A stretch of 64,000 nt of DNA from Mycolicibacterium hodleri (GCF_025822245.1 NZ_JACKTL010000061.1:1-64000), one strand, 5' to 3'. Positions 33,807 through 43,171 are shown, counted from the stretch's first letter. Made by a program: numbers and translations. The notes: a model not told the origin generated them from the letters alone.

Positions 33807-36076
33807 CCGGTCGACGCAGGCTGGACGTCTGCGTGCGGGGTGTCGTCCAGGGCGTGGGATTCCGGCCCTTCGTCTACACCGCGGCGGCGGAGTTCGGACT
33901 GACGGGATCCGTGCGCAACGACAGCTCGGGCGCGCTCGTCGAGGTCGAGGGCGACGACGCCGCCGTCGACGCCTTCCTCGCTCGTCTGCGCGACCATCCG
34001 CCCCCGCTCGCCGTGATCGAATCCGTGGAGTGCCGAGCCGTTCCCGTCCAGGGCGGTACGGGTTTCGCCATCGCGGACACGTCGCGGTCGGGCGGCCGCA
34101 CCCTGGCGTCTCCGGACGTCGCGATGTGCGCAGACTGTGCCGCCGAACAGTGCGACCCCCAAAACCGCCGCTACCGCCACCCGTTCGTCAACTGCACCAA
34201 CTGCGGGCCGCGGTTCACCATCGTCGACTCGCTGCCCTACGACAGGGCAAGCACCACCATGGCCGCGTTCCCGATGTGCCTGCGGTGCGCCCGCGAATAC
34301 GCCGACCCCGCCGACCGCCGCTTCCACGCTCAGCCGATCTGCTGCCCAGACTGCGGCCCCAGGCTGCGCTTCCACGCCGAAGGACAATCGACCGACGGTG
34401 ACGCCGGGCTCGCACGGGCGCGACGGATGCTGCGCGACGGGGGCATCCTCGCGGTCAAGGGCATCGGCGGGTACCACCTGGCGTGCAATGCCGCCGACGA
34501 CGCCGCAGTGGCCGAACTCCGCAGACGCAAGCGCCGCGGGGACAAGCCGTTCGCGGTGATGGTCGCGAACCTGGCGACGGCCGAGGCCGTCGCCCGCGTC
34601 GACCCCTCGTCGGCGCGCGTTCTCACCGGCGCGGCGCGCCCGATCGTCCTGATGCCCCGACGGCCAGGCGTCCGCGTCGCGGCGTCGGTGGCGCCGACGA
34701 ACCCCGACCTCGGGGTGATGTTGGCGTACGCGCCCCTTCATCCGCTTCTGTTCGGCCTGCCGGGTGACGAGCCGGGCCCCGACGTCCTGGTGATGACGTC
34801 GGGCAACCTCGGTGGAGAACCCATCTGTTTCACCGACGACGATGCCCGCCAACGCCTGTCAGCGCTCGCCGATGGATGGCTCGATCACGACCGGCCCATC
34901 CTGGTGCCGTGCGACGACTCGGTCGTACGGGTGCTCGACGGCGTGGAACTGCCCCTGCGACGGTCCCGCGGATACGCGCCACTGCCGGTCGCGCTGCCGG
35001 TGCCGATCCCGCCGACGCTGGCCGTCGGCGCCGACCTGAAGAACACCCTCGCCGTCGGCGACGGCAGGTACGCGTGGCTCAGTCAGCACGTCGGCGACAT
35101 GGACGACCTCGCGACACTGTCCGCATTCGACGGCGCCGAGCGCCACCTGCGCGCGCTGACCGGCGTGACGCCGGAGGTGATCGTCGCCGACGCGCATCCG
35201 AGATACCGGTCCACCGCGTGGGCACACCGCCACGCGAACGGCAGGCCCGTGCGACCGGTTCAGCACCATCATGCGCACCTCGCCGCGGTGATGGCCGAGA
35301 ACGGTCTGGACGGTTCGGAACAGGTGCTCGGATTCGCCTTCGACGGGACGGGTTACGGCCCGGACGGCGCCGTGTGGGGCGGCGAGGTGATGCTCGCCGA
35401 CTACAAGGGCTACCAGCGACTGGCCCACCTCAAATACGTGCCGCTGGCCGGCGGGGACGCCAGCGTGCTGCGGCCCTACCGGATGGCGCTGGCGCACCTG
35501 TGGGCCGCGGGGCTGCCGTGGGACGACGACCTGGCGCCGGTGCGGGCCTGCCCGGCCGACGAACGACGGGTGCTCCGCCATCAGCTCGAGACCGGGCTCG
35601 GATGCGTGTCGACCTCGAGCATGGGCCGGCTGTTCGACGCCGTGTCGTCGCTCGCCGGGGTCCGTCAGCAGGTGGCCTACGAGGCGCAGGCGGCGATCGA
35701 GCTCGAGGGGCTCGCTCGCGACGTGGACGGCGGGCCCGGCTATCGCTTCGGCGTCGACGCCACGGTGTCGCCCGTCCTCGTCGACCCCGCGCCGGTGCTC
35801 ACCGCGGCGATCGCCGATCTTCGTGACGGCGCGGGGCCCGCCGTCGTCGCCGCCCGCTTCCACGTGGCGGTGGCAGACCTCGTCGGGCGACTGGCCGACG
35901 ACGGCACCGGACGCCTCGTAGCCCTGTCCGGCGGGGTGTTCCAGAACGCGCTGCTGTCGACCCTCGTGTCGAAACGGTTGCGCGCCTTGGGTGTGACGGC
36001 ACTTACCCACCGCCGCGTGCCCGCCAACGACGGTGGCATCGCGCTTGGTCAACTGATGATCGGAACGTCTGGATAG
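33803..36076 (+). CDS. hypF: Carbamoyltransferase HypF
   Basis: HypF makes the cyanide-ligand precursor by transferring a carbamoyl group to the HypE C-terminal Cys. The 757-residue protein has all domains: acylphosphatase (about 5-90, GVVQGVGFRPF), two zinc fingers (CADC...CTNC and CLRC...CPDC, about 105-185), a YrdC-like domain (about 205-385) and the Kae1-like domain with VQHHHAHLAAVMAEN and FDGTGYGPDG. Length and order are standard. The start is a GTG overlapping the hypC stop. Confidence 0.96.
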   Translation: MTGRRRLDVCVRGVVQGVGFRPFVYTAAAEFGLTGSVRNDSSGALVEVEGDDAAVDAFLARLRDHPPPLAVIESVECRAVPVQGGTGFAIADTSRSGGRTLASPDVAMCADCAAEQCDPQNRRYRHPFVNCTNCGPRFTIVDSLPYDRASTTMAAFPMCLRCAREYADPADRRFHAQPICCPDCGPRLRFHAEGQSTDGDAGLARARRMLRDGGILAVKGIGGYHLACNAADDAAVAELRRRKRRGDKPFAVMVANLATAEAVARVDPSSARVLTGAARPIVLMPRRPGVRVAASVAPTNPDLGVMLAYAPLHPLLFGLPGDEPGPDVLVMTSGNLGGEPICFTDDDARQRLSALADGWLDHDRPILVPCDDSVVRVLDGVELPLRRSRGYAPLPVALPVPIPPTLAVGADLKNTLAVGDGRYAWLSQHVGDMDDLATLSAFDGAERHLRALTGVTPEVIVADAHPRYRSTAWAHRHANGRPVRPVQHHHAHLAAVMAENGLDGSEQVLGFAFDGTGYGPDGAVWGGEVMLADYKGYQRLAHLKYVPLAGGDASVLRPYRMALAHLWAAGLPWDDDLAPVRACPADERRVLRHQLETGLGCVSTSSMGRLFDAVSSLAGVRQQVAYEAQAAIELEGLARDVDGGPGYRFGVDATVSPVLVDPAPVLTAAIADLRDGAGPAVVAARFHVAVADLVGRLADDGTGRLVALSGGVFQNALLSTLVSKRLRALGVTALTHRRVPANDGGIALGQLMIGTSG

Positions 36077-36091
36077 CGAAGGGAGACAACC

Positions 36092-36376
36092 ATGTGCTTG
36101 GCGGTGCCAGGAAGGATCCTGCGCGTGGAGGACCGCGACGGCACGCTGATGTCCGTCGTGGACTTCGGCGGCGTCCAGAAGGAGGTCTGCTTGCAATACG
36201 TCCCCGACGCAGGCGTCGGGGAGTACGTGGTGGTACACGTCGGATTCGCGATCCAGCGGCTCGACGAGGAGTCGGCGATGCGGACACTCGCCGAGTTCGA
36301 ACACCTCGGCGTGCTCGCCGAGGAGTTCGGCGACGGCTTCGAGATCGCGGCCAGGCAGGCAGGGGTGACACCGTGA
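36092..36376 (+). CDS. hypC: HypC/HupF family chaperone, second copy
   Basis: This 94-residue protein begins MCLAVPGRILRVED and has the family's VVHVGFAIQRLDEESA segment. It differs clearly from the first copy, which suggests separate roles, for example one HypD-bound and one large-subunit-bound (compare HypC and HybG of E. coli). It has its own ribosome site (AAGGGAG) 15 bases after hypF, and its stop overlaps the hypD start (GTGA). Confidence 0.92.
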   Translation: MCLAVPGRILRVEDRDGTLMSVVDFGGVQKEVCLQYVPDAGVGEYVVVHVGFAIQRLDEESAMRTLAEFEHLGVLAEEFGDGFEIAARQAGVTP

Positions 36377-37473
36377 AGTACCTCGACGAGTTCAGCGACC
36401 CGGATCTGGCGGCCAAGCTGATCGCCGAGATCAAGGCGATCACCACCCGGCGGTGGGCGATCATGGAAGTCTGTGGCGGGCAGACGCATTCGATCATCCG
36501 GCATGGCATCGACCAATTGCTGCCGGAGCAGATCGAGATGATCCACGGCCCCGGCTGCCCGGTGTGCGTCACCCCGCTGGAGATCATCGACAAGGCACTG
36601 GACATCGCCGCCCGGCCCGGCGTCGTCTTCTGCTCGTTCGGTGACATGCTGCGGGTGCCGGGTAGCGACGAGGACCTGTTCGGCATCAAGAGCCGGGGCG
36701 GGGACGTGCGGGTCGTCTATTCGCCGCTGGACGCGCTGACGATCGCCAAGGCCAATCCCGACAAGCAGGTGGTGTTCTTCGGCATCGGCTTCGAGACCAC
36801 CGCACCCGCGAACGCGATGACCGTCTTCCAGGCCAAGAGGCAGGGCATCGAGAACTTCTCGCTGCTGGTGTCCCACGTGCTGGTACCGCCTGCGGTGGCG
36901 GCCATCATGGAGAGTCCCGTGTGCCGGGTACAGGCATTCCTGGCCGCGGGCCACGTGTGTTCGGTGATGGGAACCGATGAGTACCCGCCGCTCTGCGAGC
37001 GCTACCGGGTGCCGATCGTGGTGACCGGGTTCGAGCCGTTGGACATCCTGGAGGGCATCCGGCGTACGGTCGGCCAACTCGAGGCGGGGCGCCACGAACT
37101 GGAGAACGCGTACACCAGGGCCGTCTGCGCCGAGGGCAATCCGGCGGCCAAGCGGATGCTCGCCGACGTCTTCGAGGTCACCGACCGGGCATGGCGCGGC
37201 ATCGGCACCATCCCGTCCAGTGGCTGGCGCCTGTCCCCCGCCTACCGCGATTACGACGCCGAACACCGGTTCTCCGTCACCGGCATCCACACCGAGGAGT
37301 CGACGGTCTGCCGATCGGGCGAGGTGTTGCAGGGGCTGATCAAACCGCACGAGTGCGAGGCATTCGGCAGTCAGTGCACCCCACGCAATCCCCTTGGCGC
37401 GACCATGGTTTCGTCTGAGGGGGCGTGCGCGGCGTACTACCTCTACCGCCGGCTGGAGGTGACCAGTGTCTGA
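36373..37473 (+). CDS. hypD: Hydrogenase maturation protein HypD
   Basis: HypD is a 4Fe-4S protein and the scaffold on which the Fe(CN)2CO group is made with HypC and HypE. The 366-residue protein has the conserved motifs EVCGGQTHSI, HGPGCPVCVTP, FGIGFETTAPA and the C-terminal Cys set (STVCRSGEVLQG, GSQCTPRNPLGA, SSEGACAAYY). The GTG at 36373 overlaps the preceding stop. It overlaps hypE by eight bases. Confidence 0.96.
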   Translation: MKYLDEFSDPDLAAKLIAEIKAITTRRWAIMEVCGGQTHSIIRHGIDQLLPEQIEMIHGPGCPVCVTPLEIIDKALDIAARPGVVFCSFGDMLRVPGSDEDLFGIKSRGGDVRVVYSPLDALTIAKANPDKQVVFFGIGFETTAPANAMTVFQAKRQGIENFSLLVSHVLVPPAVAAIMESPVCRVQAFLAAGHVCSVMGTDEYPPLCERYRVPIVVTGFEPLDILEGIRRTVGQLEAGRHELENAYTRAVCAEGNPAAKRMLADVFEVTDRAWRGIGTIPSSGWRLSPAYRDYDAEHRFSVTGIHTEESTVCRSGEVLQGLIKPHECEAFGSQCTPRNPLGATMVSSEGACAAYYLYRRLEVTSV

Positions 37474-38524
37474 CGCCGTCGACGTCGAGTCCTGGGTGTG
37501 TCCCCTCCCGTTGCGAAACTCACCCAACGTCGTGATGGGCCACGGCGGTGGCGGCGCGATGTCGGCCGAGCTGATCGAACACCTCTTCCTGCCCGCATTC
37601 GGCCCGGCCGCCGACGCCGCGATGGGCGACTCCGCCGTCCTGGAGGTGGGTGGCGTACGACTCGCGTTCTCGACGGACTCCTACGTCGTCAAGCCGATCG
37701 TGTTCCCCGGCGGCACGATCGGCGACCTCGCGGTGAACGGCACCGTCAACGACCTGGCCATGGCCGGCGCCCAGCCGATGGTGCTGTCCACCGCCTTCAT
37801 CCTCGAGGAGGGCACCGCGCTGGACGAGCTCGCCCTCGTCGCACGAGCCATCGGTACCGCGGCGCGTGCGGCGGGCGTACGGCTCGTCACCGGCGACACC
37901 AAGGTCGTCGACGCGGGCCACGGCGACGGCGTCTACGTCAACACGGCGGGCATCGGCATCGTGGACGCGCGTGCCGACATCCGCCCGCAGCGGGCGGCAG
38001 TCGGAGACGTGGTGATCGCGAGCGGCGACATCGGCGTCCACGGGGTGGCGGTGATGAGCTGTCGCGACGGGCTCGAGTTCGGCACCACCGTGACCAGTGA
38101 CACCGCAGCGCTGAACGGGCTCGTCGCCGCAATGGTCGACACCGGCGTCGACGTCCACGCGCTGCGGGATCCGACCCGCGGCGGTGTGGCGGCCACGCTC
38201 AACGAGATCGCGAAGACCGCCGGGGTGGGCATAGCCGTCGACGAGCGGTCACTGCCGATACCCGCCGAGGTGCGGGACGCGTGCGGGCTGCTCGGTCTCG
38301 ACCCGCTGTACGTGGCCAACGAGGGCAAGCTCATCGCCTTCGTGCCCTCCGACGGCGCCGAACGCGTGCTCGCGGCGATGCGCGAGCATCCCCTCGGCGC
38401 ACGCTCGGTGGTCATCGGATCGTGTGTCGCCGAACATCCGGGGATCGTCGTCGCACGCACCGCGCTCGGGGGCAACCGGGTCGTCGACCTTCCGATCGGC
38501 GAGCAGCTCCCGCGGATCTGCTGA
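37466..38524 (+). CDS. hypE: Hydrogenase maturation protein HypE
   Basis: HypE dehydrates the carbamoyl group on its C-terminal Cys to cyanide using ATP. The 352-residue protein is of the PurM/SelD fold and ends with PRIC, the required terminal Cys. VMGHGGGGAMSAELI near the N terminus and GDLAVNGTVNDLAMAGAQP are family motifs. It starts with a GTG inside the end of hypD, so the two are translationally coupled. Confidence 0.96.
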   Translation: MSDAVDVESWVCPLPLRNSPNVVMGHGGGGAMSAELIEHLFLPAFGPAADAAMGDSAVLEVGGVRLAFSTDSYVVKPIVFPGGTIGDLAVNGTVNDLAMAGAQPMVLSTAFILEEGTALDELALVARAIGTAARAAGVRLVTGDTKVVDAGHGDGVYVNTAGIGIVDARADIRPQRAAVGDVVIASGDIGVHGVAVMSCRDGLEFGTTVTSDTAALNGLVAAMVDTGVDVHALRDPTRGGVAATLNEIAKTAGVGIAVDERSLPIPAEVRDACGLLGLDPLYVANEGKLIAFVPSDGAERVLAAMREHPLGARSVVIGSCVAEHPGIVVARTALGGNRVVDLPIGEQLPRIC

Positions 38525-38525
38525 C

Positions 38526-39218
38526 ATGACGGCGGGCGCGGAGCTCTTCGCCAGGTACGCCTTCCCACCGAACGAACTCGGGTACTGCGGGCCTGGCGAC
38601 ACCCGTCCTGACGAACTCGCCTCGCACGCAAGGGAGTTCGACGGCGCCTGGCCGTACCTGACGGCCATCGCCGACGCCGTCGGCAGAGCCGATCCGCTGG
38701 ACGAGGACGTGGTCCGCAGCTACTGGGTGGGCGGCCCGAGTCTCGAACGCGTCGACCCCGAGACGCTCCTGCCGTCGTTGCGCTCGGCGTTCGCGGGGCA
38801 GGTCACGGGTCTGCTCGACGCGTTGGGTCCGGATGGCGTGCTGGCCCATCACAGCTTTCACGTGTTCGCGGTCTACCCGTGGGTGCGCTTCCTCGACCGC
38901 GACCCCGCCACCCCGGTCTCGGTGATGCAGGCCTGCCGAATCCGGTGGGGCGTCGTGCGCGAGGTGGACGGTGACTGCGCCGTGGTGAGTGCGAGTCCGC
39001 TGACGTTCGTCGACCGCACCCTGGGCCTCGGAGCACCCGTCGACGAGCGTTTGCGGTGGCGCAGGGACGGCTCGTCACTGGCGCCGCGACCCGTCGTGGG
39101 TCAGGTGGTGGGTGCGCACTGGGACTGGGTCTGCGGTCCGCTCGGCGACCGCGACGTGACGGCACTGACGGCGGCTACCGAGACGACGCTGAAACTGGTG
39201 AATGCGGCGAGGGCCTGA
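38526..39218 (+). CDS. DUF6390-like hydrogenase-associated protein
   Basis: This 230-residue protein starts TAGAELFARYAFPPNELGYCGPGD and matches, as far as I recall, the DUF6390 type found with group 1h hydrogenase genes. It contains many aromatic residues (SYWVGGPSLERV, HHSFHVFAVYPWVRFL) and a late VVGAHWDWVCGPL segment, but no membrane helix. It follows hypE by one base and ends the hydrogenase block, directly abutting the convergent DUF3046 gene (stops at 39218 and 39219). Function is unknown. Confidence 0.72.
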   Translation: MTAGAELFARYAFPPNELGYCGPGDTRPDELASHAREFDGAWPYLTAIADAVGRADPLDEDVVRSYWVGGPSLERVDPETLLPSLRSAFAGQVTGLLDALGPDGVLAHHSFHVFAVYPWVRFLDRDPATPVSVMQACRIRWGVVREVDGDCAVVSASPLTFVDRTLGLGAPVDERLRWRRDGSSLAPRPVVGQVVGAHWDWVCGPLGDRDVTALTAATETTLKLVNAARA

Positions 39219-39413
39219 TCACCACTGGTCGCGGGGCACGTCGAAGTCGGCGCACAGCGCCCGCCACACCTCGCGCGGGTCGACTCCCGCTTCGATGGCC
39301 TGAAGGGCGGTCTGACCGCCGACGCCGCTGAGCACGTGGTCGACGAGCAGCGAGGCGCCTCGCACCCGGCCAAACTGGCCGTCGACCAGTTCGTGGAATT
39401 CCGTCAAACGCAC
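39219..39413 (-). CDS. DUF3046 small protein (Rv2738c-like)
   Basis: This 64-residue protein, MRLTEFHELVDGQFG...LCADFDVPRDQW, is the DUF3046 type that neighbours recA in actinobacteria. I chose the GTG at 39413; a GTG two codons upstream is possible. In M. tuberculosis it lies next to recA, but here the 14-kb hydrogenase block separates them. It lies ten bases after the glycosyltransferase stop. Function is unknown. Confidence 0.88.
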   Translation of the reverse strand: MRLTEFHELVDGQFGRVRGASLLVDHVLSGVGGQTALQAIEAGVDPREVWRALCADFDVPRDQW

Positions 39414-39423
39414 GCCCACCAAC

Positions 39424-40596
39424 TTACCGAGACCGCACGAGCGCGTCATGGCACACCCGTACCGGATCGGCGACGTCGGCGATGCTCTCGCCCGCCTCGC
39501 GGGCGCGTTCCCGATATCGGGGCGAGGACAGCACGTCGTCGACGGCGGCGGTCAAGGACCCCGCCGTCAGTGGCCGAAGAAGGCGCCCACTGCCCTGGCG
39601 CACAATGCGATTGGAGATCTCCCACTGGTCTCCCCCGCCCGGCACGAGGACCATCGGCACACCGGCCAGCAGCGCCTTGGCCACCAGGCCGTGCCCTCCC
39701 CCGCCGACCACCACGTCCGCGTGCGACAGCAGGGCGTCCTGACGGCCGAGGCCGACGACGGCCCATGGCGGCACGGACGCATCCCGCCCGGCCAGTCGGG
39801 ACACCACCACCCGCGCGCCGGTCGGCACCGTCTGCCCGGGTATCAGCGTTTCGAGCGCCAGCTCGGCCAGGCCCTGCGTGCCGGTCACCGCCGTCGACGG
39901 GGCCACGACGATCACCGGTCCGGTGCCGTCGGGCACCTCGAGCACCGTCGTGGTCGGTTCGAAGTGGAGGGGCCCGACGACCACCGCCTCGGCGGGCCAG
40001 TCCGGGCGTGGCACCTCCAGCGCGGGCAGCGTGGCGATCAGCCGCCGCTCGGGTCCGGGATCCGACGCCGGCAGGCCGATCTCGACACGGGCAGCCGAAC
40101 GTTGGCGCTGCCCCGTCCGCCACGACCGCGCGGTCAGCGCCCGCATCACCGCGTCGCGCAGATGCCCCCGCACGCCGACGCCGGGCGCCAGCCCGGAGCC
40201 CAGCGGCGGAAGACCCGTCGACGGTCGATACAGCGGATGCGGATTCAACTCCACCCAGGGCAGCCTCAACATCTCGGCGGCCATCCCGCCGCAGGAGGTG
40301 ATGACGTCTGACACCACCAGGTCGAGGTCCAAGTCCGCGAGGCCACGTTCGTTGAGGACGGCCATGCGCGCCGCCCGCCGGTGCAGCTTGGCGCCGGAGT
40401 CGGCGTCGTCGTCACCCTCGACGGGGTCCAGACCGGCCAGCAGCATGGCGTCGACGCCCCGCTCGCCGGCCAGGTCCAGCCACTGGGCACCCGTCACCAG
40501 CGTGGGCTCGTCACCGGCAGCCAGAAACTTCAGGCACAGCGCGATGGCGGGAAACGCGTGGCCGGGATCGGGTCCGGCCACCACCGCCACGCGCAT
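39424..40596 (-). CDS. GT-B glycosyltransferase (Rv2739c-like)
   Basis: This 390-residue protein resembles UDP-glycosyltransferases of the GT1/macrolide type. The N-terminal domain begins VAVVAGPDPGHAFPAIALCLKFLAAGDEPTLVTG, and the C-terminal donor-binding domain contains LLSHADVVVGGGGHGLVAKALLAGVPMVLVPGGGDQWEISNRI. The acceptor and sugar are unknown. The ATG at 40596 is the family-like start. It keeps the mycobacterial position between DUF3046 and ephG. Confidence 0.88.
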   Translation of the reverse strand: MRVAVVAGPDPGHAFPAIALCLKFLAAGDEPTLVTGAQWLDLAGERGVDAMLLAGLDPVEGDDDADSGAKLHRRAARMAVLNERGLADLDLDLVVSDVITSCGGMAAEMLRLPWVELNPHPLYRPSTGLPPLGSGLAPGVGVRGHLRDAVMRALTARSWRTGQRQRSAARVEIGLPASDPGPERRLIATLPALEVPRPDWPAEAVVVGPLHFEPTTTVLEVPDGTGPVIVVAPSTAVTGTQGLAELALETLIPGQTVPTGARVVVSRLAGRDASVPPWAVVGLGRQDALLSHADVVVGGGGHGLVAKALLAGVPMVLVPGGGDQWEISNRIVRQGSGRLLRPLTAGSLTAAVDDVLSSPRYRERAREAGESIADVADPVRVCHDALVRSR

Positions 40597-40662
40597 CGCA
40601 CCACCCTGCCACGAGCGCCGGTGACCGGCGCCGACGCGATGAGCTCGGACTACTGTGAGGCC

Positions 40663-41100
40663 ATGACAGAGCAGACATCGACCGGTCCCACGGTCGACAA
40701 CAAGGCACTCGTCGAGCGGTTCCTGTTTGCGGTGCAGAACGAAGACTTCGACACCGCGGACACACTGCTCGCCGACGACGTCAAGTGGCAGAACGTCGGC
40801 CTGCCGACGATCACGGGCCGCCAGCGCATCGTCAAACTGCTCCGCAGCGGGCAGGGCCGCATGGGCTTCGAGGTGAAGTTCCATCGCATCGCCGCCGAGG
40901 GCAGCTCGGTGCTGACCGAACGCACCGACGTCCTGGTGTTCGGTCCGGTGCGGCTGCAGTTCTGGGTGTGCGGCGCATTCGAGGTGCGCGACGGCCGAAT
41001 CACGCTGTGGCGCGACTACTTCGACTTCTTCGACATGTTCAAGGCCACGGTGCGAGGCGTGGCGGGAGCAGCGGTGCCGTCGTTGCGGCCCACCCTGTGA
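40663..41100 (+). CDS. ephG: Limonene-1,2-epoxide hydrolase-like EphG
   Basis: This 145-residue protein belongs to the SnoaL-like/limonene-epoxide-hydrolase fold and is orthologous in position to M. tuberculosis EphG (149 residues), which hydrolyses epoxides of steroid or fatty-acid type. Expected catalytic positions can be seen as an Asp in DDVKWQN, an Arg in TERTDVLVF and an Asp in WRDYFDFFD. The stop overlaps the GTG of the next gene (GTGA), so the two form a short operon. Confidence 0.88.
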   Translation: MTEQTSTGPTVDNKALVERFLFAVQNEDFDTADTLLADDVKWQNVGLPTITGRQRIVKLLRSGQGRMGFEVKFHRIAAEGSSVLTERTDVLVFGPVRLQFWVCGAFEVRDGRITLWRDYFDFFDMFKATVRGVAGAAVPSLRPTL

Positions 41101-41513
41101 CGAACGAGGTCGGGCGCACCAAGCCCAACGTCCTTCAGTACGTCGGCTACTGCTACGGCAAGCGCCTGCCCGCGTCCATGCGTCAGTGGGTGGCCGACGA
41201 CCTGGCCGGCCCCGGTGCCACGCGGCGCATGATGACGCGGATGTTCGTGCCAGCGGTGTTGATCCTGACACCGTTCTGGATCGTTCCGATGTCGCTCTAC
41301 CTGCACCTGTCGACGACGCTGCCCATCCTGATCCCGTTCATCTTCTTCTCGCACGCGCTGAACAAGGTGTGGCGCCGGCACATGCTGCGAAAGCACGGTC
41401 TCGACACCGCCCTCGTCGACTACCGCAACCGTCAGCGCGACGCCCACATCCACGACGCGTACGCCCAGAAGTACGGCCCCCGATCGGGGCCGCCGAGCAG
41501 CAGCGCCGTCTGA
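41097..41513 (+). CDS. DUF5313 membrane protein
   Basis: This 138-residue protein has a conserved-looking N terminus (KPNVLQYVGYCYGKRLPASMRQWVADDLAGPGA) and two adjacent membrane segments at about residues 52-85. A basic C-terminal half (HALNKVWRRHMLRKHGLDTALVDYRNRQRD) follows. This is the DUF5313 type of mycobacteria. Translation is coupled to ephG through the GTGA overlap. It converges on pspM with a four-base gap. Function is unknown. Confidence 0.83.
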   Translation: MTNEVGRTKPNVLQYVGYCYGKRLPASMRQWVADDLAGPGATRRMMTRMFVPAVLILTPFWIVPMSLYLHLSTTLPILIPFIFFSHALNKVWRRHMLRKHGLDTALVDYRNRQRDAHIHDAYAQKYGPRSGPPSSSAV

Positions 41514-41517
41514 GGAG

Positions 41518-42339
41518 TCAGGCGCCGCGCAGGTGGCCGAGCTCGTCGAAGGCCTGGGCCCACCCGACGAGCCGGTCCGTCGCGTTGCCCAGCTCGTGCC
41601 GTTGACGCTGCGCTGACATCGGTGAGCTGGACATCGACCCGGAGTTGGCCGCGGACACCAATCGTGCTGCCGCTTCGACCATTTCGTCGTACTGCCGAAC
41701 GCCGCTGTCGAGTTGGGCGGCGAAGGCCCGAATCGTCGGTGTCAGGTGCACCCGTGACTGGGGAGCCGCGGTCGCGGCCCTCTCCATCGACACGAGCTCG
41801 TTGGCCGTCGCCGTCATGGTGGTCGAGGTCAGGTTGGCCGCGGCGACGACGTCGCGCAACTCGTCGGCGGGCAGCATCCGGCCCCGCTCCATAACTCCAA
41901 GCAGGGAGAACAGGCCCCGCTCAGCCGAATTCAGGGCGGCGATCGGCTGGCGGGCCGCCGAACCCCACGGCGGCAACCGCCGCGACCGGCGTTCCGGCGG
42001 CAGCGGCGACCGCTTGAGCCAGCGGTACCGAATGAACGCCAGGGTGGCGAGGAAGGCGGCGCCGACGGCGATGGAGGCGGGAATTGGCAACACCCAGGCG
42101 GGGATGACGTCCCACGAGGCGAGCACCCCGGTCACCGCGATCCACAGTCCCGTGGAGAAGGTGAAGAAGACCGCCGCCCGCAGCGCCCACCGCCGCTTGC
42201 GGAGCAGCTTGGCCCGCGGGTCGGCGGCCGCACCGAGTCGTTGCGCCACGGTGTCGGAGAACTCGGCCGCGGTGTCCACGCCTCGCTGAACCAGCGTGCG
42301 CCACCCTTCGACCCGTCCGGTTCGAGGTTCCGCTGCCAT
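41518..42339 (-). CDS. pspM: Psp-system membrane protein PspM (Rv2743c-like)
   Basis: This 273-residue membrane protein corresponds to Rv2743c, the membrane partner of PspA in the mycobacterial envelope-stress system. Two membrane helices lie at about residues 53-75 and 80-103, followed by a basic stretch (RYRWLKRSPLPPERRSRRLPPWG) and a long helical cytoplasmic domain. The ATG at 42339 is preceded by GAAGG; a GTG two codons earlier is possible. The M. tuberculosis operon ends with Rv2742c (PspN), which is absent here. Confidence 0.85.
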   Translation of the reverse strand: MAAEPRTGRVEGWRTLVQRGVDTAAEFSDTVAQRLGAAADPRAKLLRKRRWALRAAVFFTFSTGLWIAVTGVLASWDVIPAWVLPIPASIAVGAAFLATLAFIRYRWLKRSPLPPERRSRRLPPWGSAARQPIAALNSAERGLFSLLGVMERGRMLPADELRDVVAAANLTSTTMTATANELVSMERAATAAPQSRVHLTPTIRAFAAQLDSGVRQYDEMVEAAARLVSAANSGSMSSSPMSAQRQRHELGNATDRLVGWAQAFDELGHLRGA

Positions 42340-42358
42340 GGCCACCTACCTTCGAGAA

Positions 42359-43171
42359 CTATTGCGAGAGCGGATTTTCCGGCGTCGCCGCCGGGGGGTT
42401 GACCGCGGGCGCGGCCGGTGTCGCGGACGCGTCGCCCGCCGGGAGTGCGTCGCCGCGCATCGACGCGCGGATCTGCTCGAGACGGGAGTGTCCGGCCATT
42501 TGGACGCTGGCCTGCTGGATCTCCATCATGCGTCCCTGGACGGAGTTCTGGGCGAGCTCGGCGGAGCCCATCGCGTTCGCGTAGCGGCGTTCGATCTTGT
42601 CCCTGACCTCGTCGAGGCTGGGCGTGCTTCCCGGGGCGGAGATCTCGCTCATCGACCGCAACGAGGCGCTGACCTGTTCCTGCATCTTCGCCTGCTCCAG
42701 CTGGCTCAGCAGCTTGCTGCGCTCGGCGATCTTTTGCTGCAACACCATTGCGTTCTGCTCGACGGCCTTCTTGGCCTGCCCGGCTGCCTGGAGCGCCTGG
42801 TCGTGCAGCGTCTTGAGGTCTTCGACGCTCTGCTCGGCGGTGACGAGCTGGGCGGCGAACGCCTCGGCGGCGTTGGTGTACTCGGTGGCCTTGGCGGCGT
42901 CACCCGACGTCGCGGCCTGGTCGGCCAGCGTCAGCGCCTGCCGCACGTTGACCTGAAGCTTCTCGATGTCGGCCAGCTGGCGGTTGAGCCGCATCTCCAG
43001 CTGACGCTGGTTGCCGATCACCGACGCCGCCTGTTGGGTCAGCCCCTGGTGTTGCCGCTGCGCTTCCTCGATGGCCTGCTGAATCTGCACCTTCGGGTCG
43101 GCGTACTCGTCGACCTTGGAGCTGAACAGGGCCATGAGGTACTTCCACGCCTTGGTGAACGGGTTGGCCAT
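42359..43171 (-). CDS. pspA: Phage shock protein A homologue (Rv2744c-like)
   Basis: PspA is an ESCRT-III-related membrane-repair protein. This 270-residue form (the 35-kDa antigen family) starts ANPFTKAWKYLMALFSSKVDEYADPKVQIQQAIEEA, with the amphipathic N-terminal helix and then long coiled coils up to about residue 220, and ends in an Ala/Pro-rich tail. It lies between clgR and pspM in the known mycobacterial order. The 162-base gap to clgR leaves room for a second promoter. Confidence 0.93.
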   Translation of the reverse strand: MANPFTKAWKYLMALFSSKVDEYADPKVQIQQAIEEAQRQHQGLTQQAASVIGNQRQLEMRLNRQLADIEKLQVNVRQALTLADQAATSGDAAKATEYTNAAEAFAAQLVTAEQSVEDLKTLHDQALQAAGQAKKAVEQNAMVLQQKIAERSKLLSQLEQAKMQEQVSASLRSMSEISAPGSTPSLDEVRDKIERRYANAMGSAELAQNSVQGRMMEIQQASVQMAGHSRLEQIRASMRGDALPAGDASATPAAPAVNPPAATPENPLSQ

